DNA of 64,000 bases from JALHVH01 sp964585685 (GTDB lineage Bacteria > Acidobacteriota > Aminicenantia > Aminicenantales > Saccharicenantaceae): assembly GCA_964585685.1 (NCBI GenBank), contig CAZPEP010000026.1, positions 62,001 through 126,000 of the forward strand. Direction: 5' to 3'. Numbering within the stretch: the stretch's first letter is position 1; every line of letters starts with the position of its first letter. Shown here one piece after another: positions 52,229-59,936 of this stretch. Under the pieces are notes generated by a model. That model was not told the DNA's origin. It did not search any database and saw only the letters and a list, made by a program, of their open reading frames with translations. The position numbers were made by a program, and so were the translations under genes.

Positions 52229-53347
52229 ATGACACTCAAGAGCATCATTCCCTCGATCCTCGTCTGCCTGGCCTGGCAGGCCGCGGCGCCGACGATGGCC
52301 ATGCCCCCGCCGGGCAACGATACCGCGGCCGAGGCGCCCCGTAAGGGCGGCGTCATCATCCTGCCCATCGTCTTTTATTCCCCCGAGACCAAGCTTGCCG
52401 GCGGTCTCGGGGGACTTCTAACCTTTCGCGGGTCGCGGGCCGGGGCGGCGGGAAGGCCCTCGTCGATCTATTTTTATGCGATCTACACCCAGCTGAAACA
52501 GTTCTCCATATCCTGGGAACCCGAGTTCTATTTCCAGAAGGAGGCCTGGCTCGTCAAGGGCCGACTGCTCGTCGAAAGATACCCCGATAGATTCTGGGGC
52601 ATTGGACCCGCCGCGTCCGAAGCCGCCGAAGAGGGCTACACACCCCGTTCTGTCATGCTCGAAGCTTCATTCCAGAGGAAGGTCGTCCCCGCGGCGAATC
52701 TCTATGCCGGTTTCCAGATTCGATACGAAAGATACAGGATCGTTAAAGCCGATCCCGTTGGGATCATCGGCCGCGGGGCCATCGCCGGTAGCGGCGGCGG
52801 GACAGGGATCGGAATCGGGTTCGTCCTGAACCGAGACAGCCGGGATGACGTCTTCTTCCCGCGCCGCGGCGACTACTGGCTGTTATCCGCCGTGTTCAAC
52901 GCCAGGGCCATCGGGGGGGATTTCGCGTACACGCACGTTAAGCTCGACGTGAGGAAATATCTCCCGGTCGGATCGACCCGCGTCCTGGCCTTCCAGGGGC
53001 AGGTACAGGTTATAACGGGGATGCCGCCGTTCTACGGCTACGCCAAGCTCGGCGGCGACACGATGATGCGGGGGTATTATATCGGACGCTATCGCGACAA
53101 GGTCATGGCCGCCGCCCAGGCCGAATATAGAATGCCCCTGTTTTGGCGGATTGGGATCGTCGGATTCGCCGGCCTGGGCAACGTCGCGCCGAGGTTCGGG
53201 GCGCTAGAGCTCGGTTGTCTCAAGTATTTCTACGGCACGGGCCTCCGGTTCCGGGTCAGTTCCCAGGAGGCTACCAACATCAGGGTGGACTTGGCCTTCG
53301 GTAAAGGCACGTCTGGAGTCTACTTCACGGCCCGGGAGGCGTTTTAA
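52229..53347 (+). CDS. Omp85/BamA-type outer-membrane beta-barrel protein
   Basis: A 372-residue exported protein. A signal peptide (SIIPSILVCLAWQAAAPTMA) is followed by a barrel of the surface-antigen D15 type with no POTRA domains: PIVFYSPETKLAGGLGGLL, LNRDSRDDVFFPRRGDYWLL, the KLGGDTMMRGYYIGRYRDK stretch (the RGY motif of the family) and a C-terminal strand ending TAREAF with the final Phe. Such short Omp85 proteins may act in lipid or protein placement in the outer membrane. The start could also be the ATG at 52199. It is divergent from the efflux operon. Confidence 0.85.
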   Translation: MTLKSIIPSILVCLAWQAAAPTMAMPPPGNDTAAEAPRKGGVIILPIVFYSPETKLAGGLGGLLTFRGSRAGAAGRPSSIYFYAIYTQLKQFSISWEPEFYFQKEAWLVKGRLLVERYPDRFWGIGPAASEAAEEGYTPRSVMLEASFQRKVVPAANLYAGFQIRYERYRIVKADPVGIIGRGAIAGSGGGTGIGIGFVLNRDSRDDVFFPRRGDYWLLSAVFNARAIGGDFAYTHVKLDVRKYLPVGSTRVLAFQGQVQVITGMPPFYGYAKLGGDTMMRGYYIGRYRDKVMAAAQAEYRMPLFWRIGIVGFAGLGNVAPRFGALELGCLKYFYGTGLRFRVSSQEATNIRVDLAFGKGTSGVYFTAREAF

Positions 53348-53352
53348 CGACC

Positions 53353-53377
53353 GTCGGTCTCTCTTAAGACCGACTTT
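53353..53377 (+). terminator. Probable terminator after the Omp85-like gene
   Basis: GTCGGTCT and AGACCGAC form a perfect 8-bp stem with a six-base loop, followed by only three T, six bases after the stop codon. The rest of the gap to 53497 holds a second weaker inverted repeat (CGACGGG/CCCGTCG) and nothing coding. Confidence 0.55.
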
Positions 53378-53497
53378 GATGGCCGCGACGGGCTTTTCTT
53401 TGGCGGCGGCAAGACCCGTCGTTCTCGAATTAGGGATTTCCTGGTCGCGAGGGTTGCTGTAAACTAATAGAGAATTCGACATCCAAACTGGACGCAG

Positions 53498-54064
53498 ATG
53501 AACATCGGGTCCTTCGTTGTTCTATCGATGGTGACGGGGGCGTTGCTATCTGGAGCTACGGCGACAGCTCGGGGGGAAAACGCCGTCATCACGGAAATAA
53601 AAACCTACGTTTCCCGGGACATGGTCCATGCCGGGGAGACGTTCGAGGCGGCGCTTCGGTTGGATGTCGGCCCAGGCTGGCACGTCAACGCCAATCCTGT
53701 AAACGACGAGTTCCTTGTGCCCACGACTCTGGAGATCGGGCGCCAAGGACGATTTACGGCCTTAGATACGGTCTATCCCGTGCCTGTCCTCGCCCGTCTC
53801 CCCTTTTCCGAAGCCGATGTCGCGCTCTATACGGAAAGCGTCCTCATCGGGGTCCTTCTGCGGGCGGATGATGGTTTAGCCCGGGGAAGCTATGTGCTCA
53901 AGGGGACCGTCACCTGGCAGGCCTGTAACGACGTTTCCTGCTTGCCCCCTGAGACCCGGGGTTTTGAGTTCGAGGTCGTCGTCGCGGAACCCGGACAGGC
54001 AACGAAAGCCATGAATGCGGACGTCTTTGAGAAGATCGGCTTCACACCGCGGCCTCGGGCCTAG
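53498..54064 (+). CDS. Lone DsbD N-terminal-like (DsbD-alpha) exported domain
   Basis: A 188-residue exported protein. After a signal peptide (about 1-25) comes one immunoglobulin-like domain: VHAGETFEAALRLDVGPGWH, VNANPVNDEFLVPTTLE, and near the end TWQACNDVSCLPPETRGFEF with two cysteines spaced CxxxxC, like the redox pair of DsbD-alpha (QACxxxxCxPP). The membrane and thioredoxin parts of full DsbD are absent. It might take electrons from a separate CcdA-type protein. Its stop overlaps the convergent OMP gene stop by four bases at a CTAG. Confidence 0.82.
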   Translation: MNIGSFVVLSMVTGALLSGATATARGENAVITEIKTYVSRDMVHAGETFEAALRLDVGPGWHVNANPVNDEFLVPTTLEIGRQGRFTALDTVYPVPVLARLPFSEADVALYTESVLIGVLLRADDGLARGSYVLKGTVTWQACNDVSCLPPETRGFEFEVVVAEPGQATKAMNADVFEKIGFTPRPRA

Positions 54065-54621
54065 AATTCGAACCCTAATCCCAAGCCCAGCGAGAATCCG
54101 CCGAGGTTGGCTTTGACCTCCGCGGGCTGGACGGAACAGGTGCTCCAGTTCCCTTGGAGATCGATGAAGAATGCAGGCCCCAGCATCACGAGCAGGCCGA
54201 CCCGCCCCACGAGCCCCACGTCCCCCTTCTCGATCGTCCCGATGCTGTTGGTTTCCTTGTACTGGAAATAAGCTGCCCCCGCTCCGACGTACGGCCGCAG
54301 GCGGTCGCGGGAGAAATAGTACTTGACGCCGGCGGCCAGCGGCACGATCCGGATCTTGGTTCCGTCCTCCGTGAGATCGAGCTTCCCGACCTTCGAGTAG
54401 TAATCCCCGCCGGCCCAGACGGCCGCGCTTTTTGAAACCGCAAAGCTCAACTCCCCGCCCCAGCTCATCCCGGTGCCGTAGATCTCACGGAAGGCCTTGT
54501 CCGTCGGGCTGAAATAAGCGCCCCGGGTCTCCAGGAACACGCTTTGCGCCCGGGCCGTCCCGAGGGTGCCGAGGATGAAGGCAAGGACGAGCTTTCTATA
54601 GAGCTTTCGAGAATTCATCAT
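54061..54621 (-). CDS. Small outer-membrane beta-barrel protein
   Basis: A 186-residue protein with a signal peptide (KLVLAFILGTLGTARAQS) and an eight-strand type barrel: alternating hydrophobic strands such as GELSFAVSKSAAVWAGGDYY, PLAAGVKYYFSRDRLRPYVG and a terminal GFSLGLGLGFEF ending in Phe. It resembles OmpW/opacity-type barrels of unknown cargo. Two ATG codons are possible (54621 or 54618). It overlaps the ferredoxin-type gene upstream as ATGA and is the last gene of the mscL operon. Confidence 0.8.
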   Translation of the reverse strand: MMNSRKLYRKLVLAFILGTLGTARAQSVFLETRGAYFSPTDKAFREIYGTGMSWGGELSFAVSKSAAVWAGGDYYSKVGKLDLTEDGTKIRIVPLAAGVKYYFSRDRLRPYVGAGAAYFQYKETNSIGTIEKGDVGLVGRVGLLVMLGPAFFIDLQGNWSTCSVQPAEVKANLGGFSLGLGLGFEF

Positions 54622-55511
54622 GGCACCTCGCTGGGGGTCCGCTTGCCGGCTTCCTTTTGCCTCTCAGGCAGGAACTCGTGGCCGATGCTCCCGAAGGGGC
54701 AGGCCTTCTCGCATTTCAGACAGCGGATGCAGTCCGGGCTGTTGGGTGTCTCGTTTACGCTGACGCCGACCGGGCACTCCTGCAGGCATTTCCCGCATAG
54801 CGTACAGGTTTCCTCGTCCACGGTCATCCGGAACAGGCTGACCTTATTGAACAGCCCGAGGATGGCGCCCAGCGGACACGTCGTCCGGCAGAAGGGCCTC
54901 ATGACGAAGACCATCCAAACCAGGAACCCGGCCAGGACGATGAGCTTCCAGGTGAACAGAAAGCCGAGCTGGCCCCGGATCGACGGGTTCAGGAGGGCCA
55001 GCGGGATCCCCGCTTCCAACGTCCCCGCCGGGCAGACCCATTTGCAGAACCAGGGATCCCCGCCGCCGAACGAGTCGAGGACGAGAAGCGGCAAGAGGAT
55101 GGTCAGGACGGCGAGGAAGACATACTTGAAATACTTCAGGAACTTCGGAACGCCGAACTTGGGCGAGGAGATCTTATGGACGAGCTCCTGGAAGAACCCG
55201 AAGGGGCAAAGCCATCCGCAGGGAAGCCGCCCCGCGATGCTGCCGATGGCCCCGAGAAACCCGATGACATAGAGGCCGAACTGGCGACGGGCGAGTGACA
55301 AGTTGAGTTTAAGGGAGCCCAACGCGTTCTGGAGGGATCCTATCGGACAGGCGCCGACCGCCGACGGGCACGAATAACAGTTGAGGACGGGGATACAGAG
55401 GCCCTTGGAGGGGCCTTGATAGATGCTACCCTTCAAGAACGAAGGGATGTGCGCATTGAAAACCGCGGCCGCGGCGGCCTGGAACCAGCGTCTCCTTTTT
55501 TGCGTTTCCAT
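54618..55511 (-). CDS. Membrane-bound polyferredoxin (NapH/YccM-like)
   Basis: A 297-residue inner-membrane protein with four or five membrane segments and several cysteine groups. Early: CYSCPSAVGACPIG; then CGWLCPFGFFQ and CKWVCPAG, and CRTTCPLG, the CxxxCP motifs of NapH/NosR-type proteins. At the C-terminus two [4Fe-4S] ferredoxin motifs (CTLCGKCLQECP and CIRCLKCEKACP). It likely carries electrons across or along the membrane. The ATG at 55511 gives the normal start; the ribosome site is weak. It follows the CXXC peptide gene by 16 bases. Confidence 0.88.
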   Translation of the reverse strand: METQKRRRWFQAAAAAVFNAHIPSFLKGSIYQGPSKGLCIPVLNCYSCPSAVGACPIGSLQNALGSLKLNLSLARRQFGLYVIGFLGAIGSIAGRLPCGWLCPFGFFQELVHKISSPKFGVPKFLKYFKYVFLAVLTILLPLLVLDSFGGGDPWFCKWVCPAGTLEAGIPLALLNPSIRGQLGFLFTWKLIVLAGFLVWMVFVMRPFCRTTCPLGAILGLFNKVSLFRMTVDEETCTLCGKCLQECPVGVSVNETPNSPDCIRCLKCEKACPFGSIGHEFLPERQKEAGKRTPSEVP

Positions 55512-55527
55512 CGCGTTCCCGTCGTCC

Positions 55528-55662
55528 TCAGCCGATCCCGATGCACTCCAGGCAGACGGTTCGCGCCTTCTCCAGGACGGCCCTGAACTCCCCCGAAGCG
55601 AGCCCGAGGGCGACAAGCAGGAGAGAGACGGCGAGAAGGACGACCGGCAACTTGCGCTTCAT
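55528..55662 (-). CDS. CD1871A-like small CXXC membrane peptide
   Basis: A 44-residue frame: MKRKLPVVLLAVSLLLVALG is one membrane segment or uncleaved signal, then GEFRAVLEKARTVCLECIGIG with a C-x-x-C pair at the very C-terminus. I recall a conserved family of such peptides (CD1871A type, ending ICLECIGIG) next to polyferredoxin membrane proteins, as here. The pair probably cycles thiol-disulfide electrons with that partner. It lies 13 bases after mscL and 16 before the polyferredoxin gene. Confidence 0.8.
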   Translation of the reverse strand: MKRKLPVVLLAVSLLLVALGLASGEFRAVLEKARTVCLECIGIG

Positions 55663-55675
55663 GGGTTCCCAGGTC

Positions 55676-56131
55676 CTACTTGATCTCCGACGTGCAGTTC
55701 GGGCAGCGGACGGCCTTGATCGCGATCGTCGTGCAGCAATATGGGCATTCCATCGTCGAGGGCGCAGCAGACGGCGCCGGGGCTTCGGCCTTTCTTTTCA
55801 ATCGGTTCATGCTCCGGACGACGAGGAAGAGGGCGAAGGCCACGATGAGGAACGCGATGACCTTGTCGACGAACATCCCGTAATTGAGCGTCACGGCGCC
55901 GGCCGCCTGCGCTTCCGCTAGCGAAGCGTACGGGCCGGCGGTTCTGCCCGCCGCGAGGACGACGTACAGGTTCGAGAAATCCACGTGGCCGAGAAGCAGA
56001 CCGGTCGGCGGCATGAGTACGTCGGAGACGAACGACGCGACCAGCGTCCCGAACGCGGCGCCGATGATGATGCCAACGGCCATGTCGAGGACGTTCCCCT
56101 TCATGGCGAACTCGCGAAATTCCTTGAACAC
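55676..56131 (-). CDS. mscL: Large-conductance mechanosensitive channel with zinc-ribbon tail
   Basis: A 151-residue channel protecting against osmotic shock. The opening FKEFREFAMKGNVLDMAVG and IIIGAAFGTLVASFVSDVLM are the standard TM1 gate; TM2 is VIAFLIVAFALFLVV. The C-terminal end differs from common MscL: after RKAEAPAPS comes CPYC and CPNC (about 129-147), a small zinc-ribbon-like pair. The GTG start at 56131 follows AAGGAGG by four bases and restores the family N-terminus. Confidence 0.93.
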   Translation of the reverse strand: MFKEFREFAMKGNVLDMAVGIIIGAAFGTLVASFVSDVLMPPTGLLLGHVDFSNLYVVLAAGRTAGPYASLAEAQAAGAVTLNYGMFVDKVIAFLIVAFALFLVVRSMNRLKRKAEAPAPSAAPSTMECPYCCTTIAIKAVRCPNCTSEIK

Positions 56132-56274
56132 TCCCCCTCCTTGGATCAACTATTTAAATTCGATAGGCAGGACGTCGACGCTGCTTCACTCGTTAAAGCT
56201 CCCGTCACAGTTCCTGACTCCAGTTCGTCGAATGTCATGGCCATTCTTCCCCGGGCACGGCACGCATCTCCAGT

Positions 56275-56303
56275 TTTATAAGCTAAAAACCCGTATTAAT
56301 CAA
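56275..56303 (-). promoter_or_regulatory. Sigma-70 promoter of the mscL operon
   Basis: On the minus strand TTGATT (56298-56303) and TATAAA (56275-56280), 17 bases apart, giving a leader of about 135 bases before mscL. The leader contains a 29-codon frame (56152-56240 region, MAMTFDELESGTVTGA) of no known family. Confidence 0.55.
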
Positions 56304-56597
56304 GCCGACCCGTTCCCTTCTGCGCGTTGACGACGTCTTCGGCCTTCTCTGGCTCGTCCGTAAAAAGACCCTGTTCGAGGTCTTCCGGGTGGCCGGGGTC
56401 ATCCAGACGTTGATCTGGATCGGATGGCTCGGGTTGGTCGCTACCGGCGTCCCCCTGCTCGTCATGATGGGTCTGGTGGACCAGTTGACTGGCTCAAGCT
56501 CTTCCTAGTCGCGCTCATCGGCCTGAACGGACTGTTCCTCGAAAGGATCAAAAAGGCCGCGGCGGCGGCGCCCGAAAAGACGGACGAGCTTAGTTGA
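56287..56597 (+). pseudogene. Broken membrane-protein gene
   Basis: A plus-strand relic without any start codon in its frame. It reads LRVDDVFGLLWLVRKKTLFE, then VFRVAGVIQTLIWIGWLGLV with ATGVPLLVMMG, two hydrophobic segments. After about 56490 the frame must shift to continue VDWLKLFLVALIGLNGLFLE and RIKKAAAAAPEKTDELS before TGA at 56597. The family is not recognised. It overlaps the end of the convergent propeller gene by eight bases, and the mscL promoter overlies its beginning on the other strand. Confidence 0.55.
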
Positions 56598-57492
56598 ACC
56601 AATAGGGAAAGCTGTCGTTCCCCGAGGTCGCCAGGATCCTTTTGACCTCTCCGCTCTTCATGTCGAGCGTATGGAGCTGGTAGGCTTTCTTCCCCTTTTC
56701 CTTTGGGCTCGATGAAAAGACGATCATGCTCCCGTCGGGCGAGAAGCACGGATAGTAGTCGTGGGTCCTGGAACGGGAACGCGTCAGGTTCCTCTTCCCC
56801 GAGCCATCCGGCGCCATGACGAAGACGTCTCCCAACCCGTCGTCGGCGTGGTCGACATAGGCGATGAGCGAGCCGTCCGGGGAGATCTTGGGCCGGCAGC
56901 TTCCCTTCCGGGTCAGTTCCGTGTACGCGCGGCGCGGCTTATCGAACTTGGCGACCAGCCAACCGAGGAACACCTTGCCCGTGAAGTAGATCGTGTCGCC
57001 CTTCCGGCTTTCAAAAGCGACGATGGTGGAACTGAAGGGCGGTTCGGGGAATAGGGGCTCGGTCCTGCCGGTTCGGACGTCCATCTTCATGGTCCTCCAG
57101 GAGCTCCCTTTGACGTTCATGTCATAGGTGATGAACGCGCCGTCGGCGCTCCAGGAAGGAGAGATCTCGTCCCGCGGGTCGCTTGTGAGGCGCCGCACCG
57201 CCCGCGAGTCCAGGTCCAGGGTGTAGATGTCGAAGCTCCCGGCCCTGTTCGATGTGAAGACGACGGTCTTCCCCTTCCAATCCGGGACAGGCCACCGGTC
57301 CGCTGCCGGGTCGTCGGTCAAGCGAGTCAGGAGGTTCCGGGAAAGGAGGTAGAGATCGTCGTTTCCCGCCATATCGGAGCTGAAAACGATCCGTGAATCA
57401 TGACCGAAATCCGCGGAGTACGCAGGAGGTTCCGACCCTTGACCGGAGAGGATCATCAAAGAAACCGACCAGACCGATATTATGGGTATCAT
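56590..57492 (-). CDS. Exported TolB-like beta-propeller (WD40/PD40 repeats)
   Basis: A 300-residue exported protein. After a signal segment (IPIISVWSVSLMILSG) come PD40-type propeller repeats, each with a D-x-x-G/DG core: IVFSSDMAGNDDLYLLS, VVFTSNRAGSFDIYTLDLDS, ISPSWSADGAFITYDMN, PKISPDGSLIAYVDHADDG, PCFSPDGSMIVFSSSPKEKG. It lacks the N-terminal domain of true TolB and a C-terminal peptidase, so it is a free propeller. The ATG at 57492 has GGAG six bases upstream; longer starts at 57546 or 57519 are open. Confidence 0.82.
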   Translation of the reverse strand: MIPIISVWSVSLMILSGQGSEPPAYSADFGHDSRIVFSSDMAGNDDLYLLSRNLLTRLTDDPAADRWPVPDWKGKTVVFTSNRAGSFDIYTLDLDSRAVRRLTSDPRDEISPSWSADGAFITYDMNVKGSSWRTMKMDVRTGRTEPLFPEPPFSSTIVAFESRKGDTIYFTGKVFLGWLVAKFDKPRRAYTELTRKGSCRPKISPDGSLIAYVDHADDGLGDVFVMAPDGSGKRNLTRSRSRTHDYYPCFSPDGSMIVFSSSPKEKGKKAYQLHTLDMKSGEVKRILATSGNDSFPYWFN

Positions 57493-57564
57493 CGCTATCT
57501 CCGTTCCTCGCGAAGCCATTTTATGGGAATTTTTACCGGAGTTCAATCGCCCGCTCTCCGGCGA

Positions 57565-57593
57565 TTGACGGTCCGTCCCCGCGAACGTATAAT
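57565..57593 (+). promoter_or_regulatory. Sigma-70 promoter of the 57618 membrane-protein gene
   Basis: TTGACG (57565-57570) and TATAAT (57588-57593) with a 17-base spacer, 24 bases before the ATG, which has GGAGG five bases upstream. Near-consensus at every element. Confidence 0.78.
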
Positions 57594-57617
57594 AACCTAA
57601 CCCTTCTGGAGGAATAC

Positions 57618-59933
57618 ATGAGCCGCTGGAAACTGTTGTTCACGATCTTTGCCGTCACATTCTCGACGATGCTCGTCGAGGTGCTTCTGACCCGGGTGTT
57701 CTCCGTTCTCTATTTCGGGCAGTTTGCCTTCTTGATCATCTCCCTAGCCCTGTTCGGCTACGGGCTGAGCGGCGTCTTTCTGGCCCTGGGTGGGATGGCC
57801 CGGAGCGGCGCGCCGACGACCCGGCTCCTGGCCCGCTTCCTCCTTTTGTTCGCCGTTTCCCTTCCCCTGGCATATAAGGGGACCCTCCTCTTGAGCATAG
57901 ATTTCCTACACCTTTTCAATCCGGCGTCCAACCTCCTGTTCCTTGTCCTCAACTGTCTGATCCTCGTCGTCCCCTTCTTCAGCGGCGGCGTCGCCCTGGC
58001 CCTCATCTTCGCGACCTATTCCGATCGGATTGGTCGTTTGTACTTCATCGATCTGGCCGGAGCTAGCCTGGGCTCCCTGGCGATCATTCCTCTCATCCCC
58101 AGGCTCGGCCCGAGCCGAATCCTCATCCTCTTGTTTCTGCTCCTCGCGCTGGCCTGGTTCTTCCTTTCCCCCGCCCGCCGCGTCATCCGCGCCGCCGCCC
58201 TGGCGGCGTTCATCGTCGCCTTCGGCTTGATGTTCCTGTACGACGGCGCCGTCTTCCCGATCGTCCCCAAACTCGTCGAGCTCAAGCGCCACTACAACGC
58301 CCAGCTCCAGAACGGCCGGATCGAGTACACCAAATGGAGCACGATCGACAAGATCGATGTGGCCCCCTGGAGCCCGACCCGGAAGGTCATATGGATCAAC
58401 GGCGGAACGATGCAGTCCTTCATCCGGAAGTTCGACGGCAACCTATCGCGCCTGAAGAAGATCGAATGGGACCCCGCCTCCCTTCCCTTCCAGATCGCTC
58501 GGAACGGTTCGGCCATGATCATCGGCTCGGCCGGCGGCTACGAAGTCCTCTGCGCCCTGTCCCACGGATTCAAGCGCATCGTAGCCATCGAGATGGACCC
58601 GATCATTTGCGATCTTCTCTTGAACGAATATGCCGAGTACACCGGGAACATGTTCCGTCTGCCCCAAGTGAACCTCCTCGCCGACGAGGGCAGGAGCGCG
58701 CTCAAGCGCATGAACAGGAAGTTCGACGTCATCCAGATGGTCAACTCCCACAACTCCGACCTCCTCCTGTCCGGGGCCCTCAGCATCTCCGAGACCTATA
58801 TCTACACGGTCGAGAGCTTCAAGGACTACTGGGAACATCTCCAGCCCGACGGCTTCGTCCACATCGTCCACTGGAACGGCGAGCGTCTCTTCGCCACTGC
58901 GCTCAAGGCCCTCCGGGAGCTCGGCGTCGAGCGGCCGGAGGAAAAGTTCTTCGTCGTCCAGTACCCCGGTGGGTTCAATAATTTCTTCCTTAAGAAGGGC
59001 GATCTGACCCCGGCGGACTACGAGATCCTCAAGGGGTCTGTCCGGGAATCGGGGGAGATCGTCTTTTCCCCGGAGCAGAAAAAGGATAACCTTTACGCCG
59101 ACATGGCCCGCGACCTGGATGCGGCGGTCCGGGGTTCCTCGGTCAACATCGCCCCTGTATACGACAACTCCCCGTATTTCAACCAGCCCAACCGAATCGG
59201 TCAGTTCCGTTTCGCGAACCAGAAGCTCAAGGGCATGGCGGACAAGGTCGTCCGGTCCGCCCTCGTCTATTCCAACTCCATCTATCTGTCCATCCTCGGC
59301 CTGGCGCTCCTGTTTTCATTCGTCCTGATCTACCTCCCACTCCGGCGGCGACCGACGGGTGCCGGGACAAAGCCGCTCATCCTCTATTTTTTCTTCATCG
59401 GCCTGGCCTTCATCTTGGTCGAGATCATCTTCATTAAGATCTTCCAGCTGTTCCTCGGGAGCCCGGCCGTCTCGATCTCCATCATCATTTTCTCCCTCTT
59501 GGTCTCGTCCGGCATCGGGAGCCTGTTCTCGGACCGACTCGGCCGCTCGCTCGGGCCGCGGCGCATCCCGGCCCTCGCGGCTTTTCTGGCCGTCGTGCTC
59601 ACGGCCTACGGCTTTTGGCTCTTTCCCCTTCTGAACGGTCTGATGTTTCTCCCCTACGCCCTGCGCATCGTCGCGTCCTTCCTCCTGATCTCGCTCGCGG
59701 GCTTCTTCATGGGCTTCTTCTTTCCGGACGGCATTCGGCGGCTGGGAGAGGCGGATAAGGCCCTCGTCGGCTGGGCGTGGGGGGCCAACTCGTTCGCCAC
59801 CGTCCTGGGCTCGATCCTAGCTGTGATCGTTTCCATCAACTGGAACTTCCCGGCCGTCCTCGCCATAGCGAGCGTCGCTTACCTCGCGGCGGGTTCGTGC
59901 AGCCTGATCGCGGAGAGGCCAAAGGCGGTCTGA
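57618..59933 (+). CDS. Multi-pass membrane protein with spermidine-synthase/methyltransferase-like domain
   Basis: A 771-residue protein in three parts. Residues 1-~205 hold about six membrane segments (FSTMLVEVLLTRVFSVLYFG, FAFLIISLALFGYGLSGVFL). The central soluble part (~215-540) has a Rossmann fold like spermidine synthase: SAMIIGSAGGYEVLCALSHG, IVAIEMDPIICDLL and FDVIQMVNSHNSD. The aminopropyltransferase loop Asp is not where expected, so it may be a different SAM-type enzyme. A second block of about eight membrane segments follows (545-771), with ILYFFFIGLAFILVEIIFI. Such fused proteins are annotated as spermidine synthase-like but have unproven activity. Confidence 0.82.
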   Translation: MSRWKLLFTIFAVTFSTMLVEVLLTRVFSVLYFGQFAFLIISLALFGYGLSGVFLALGGMARSGAPTTRLLARFLLLFAVSLPLAYKGTLLLSIDFLHLFNPASNLLFLVLNCLILVVPFFSGGVALALIFATYSDRIGRLYFIDLAGASLGSLAIIPLIPRLGPSRILILLFLLLALAWFFLSPARRVIRAAALAAFIVAFGLMFLYDGAVFPIVPKLVELKRHYNAQLQNGRIEYTKWSTIDKIDVAPWSPTRKVIWINGGTMQSFIRKFDGNLSRLKKIEWDPASLPFQIARNGSAMIIGSAGGYEVLCALSHGFKRIVAIEMDPIICDLLLNEYAEYTGNMFRLPQVNLLADEGRSALKRMNRKFDVIQMVNSHNSDLLLSGALSISETYIYTVESFKDYWEHLQPDGFVHIVHWNGERLFATALKALRELGVERPEEKFFVVQYPGGFNNFFLKKGDLTPADYEILKGSVRESGEIVFSPEQKKDNLYADMARDLDAAVRGSSVNIAPVYDNSPYFNQPNRIGQFRFANQKLKGMADKVVRSALVYSNSIYLSILGLALLFSFVLIYLPLRRRPTGAGTKPLILYFFFIGLAFILVEIIFIKIFQLFLGSPAVSISIIIFSLLVSSGIGSLFSDRLGRSLGPRRIPALAAFLAVVLTAYGFWLFPLLNGLMFLPYALRIVASFLLISLAGFFMGFFFPDGIRRLGEADKALVGWAWGANSFATVLGSILAVIVSINWNFPAVLAIASVAYLAAGSCSLIAERPKAV

Positions 59934-59936
59934 CGG

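Noticed and set aside
56152..56240. Minus-strand short frame opening MAMTFDELESGTVTGA in the mscL leader
   Set aside because: No ribosome site and no known family; kept only as a note on the mscL promoter.
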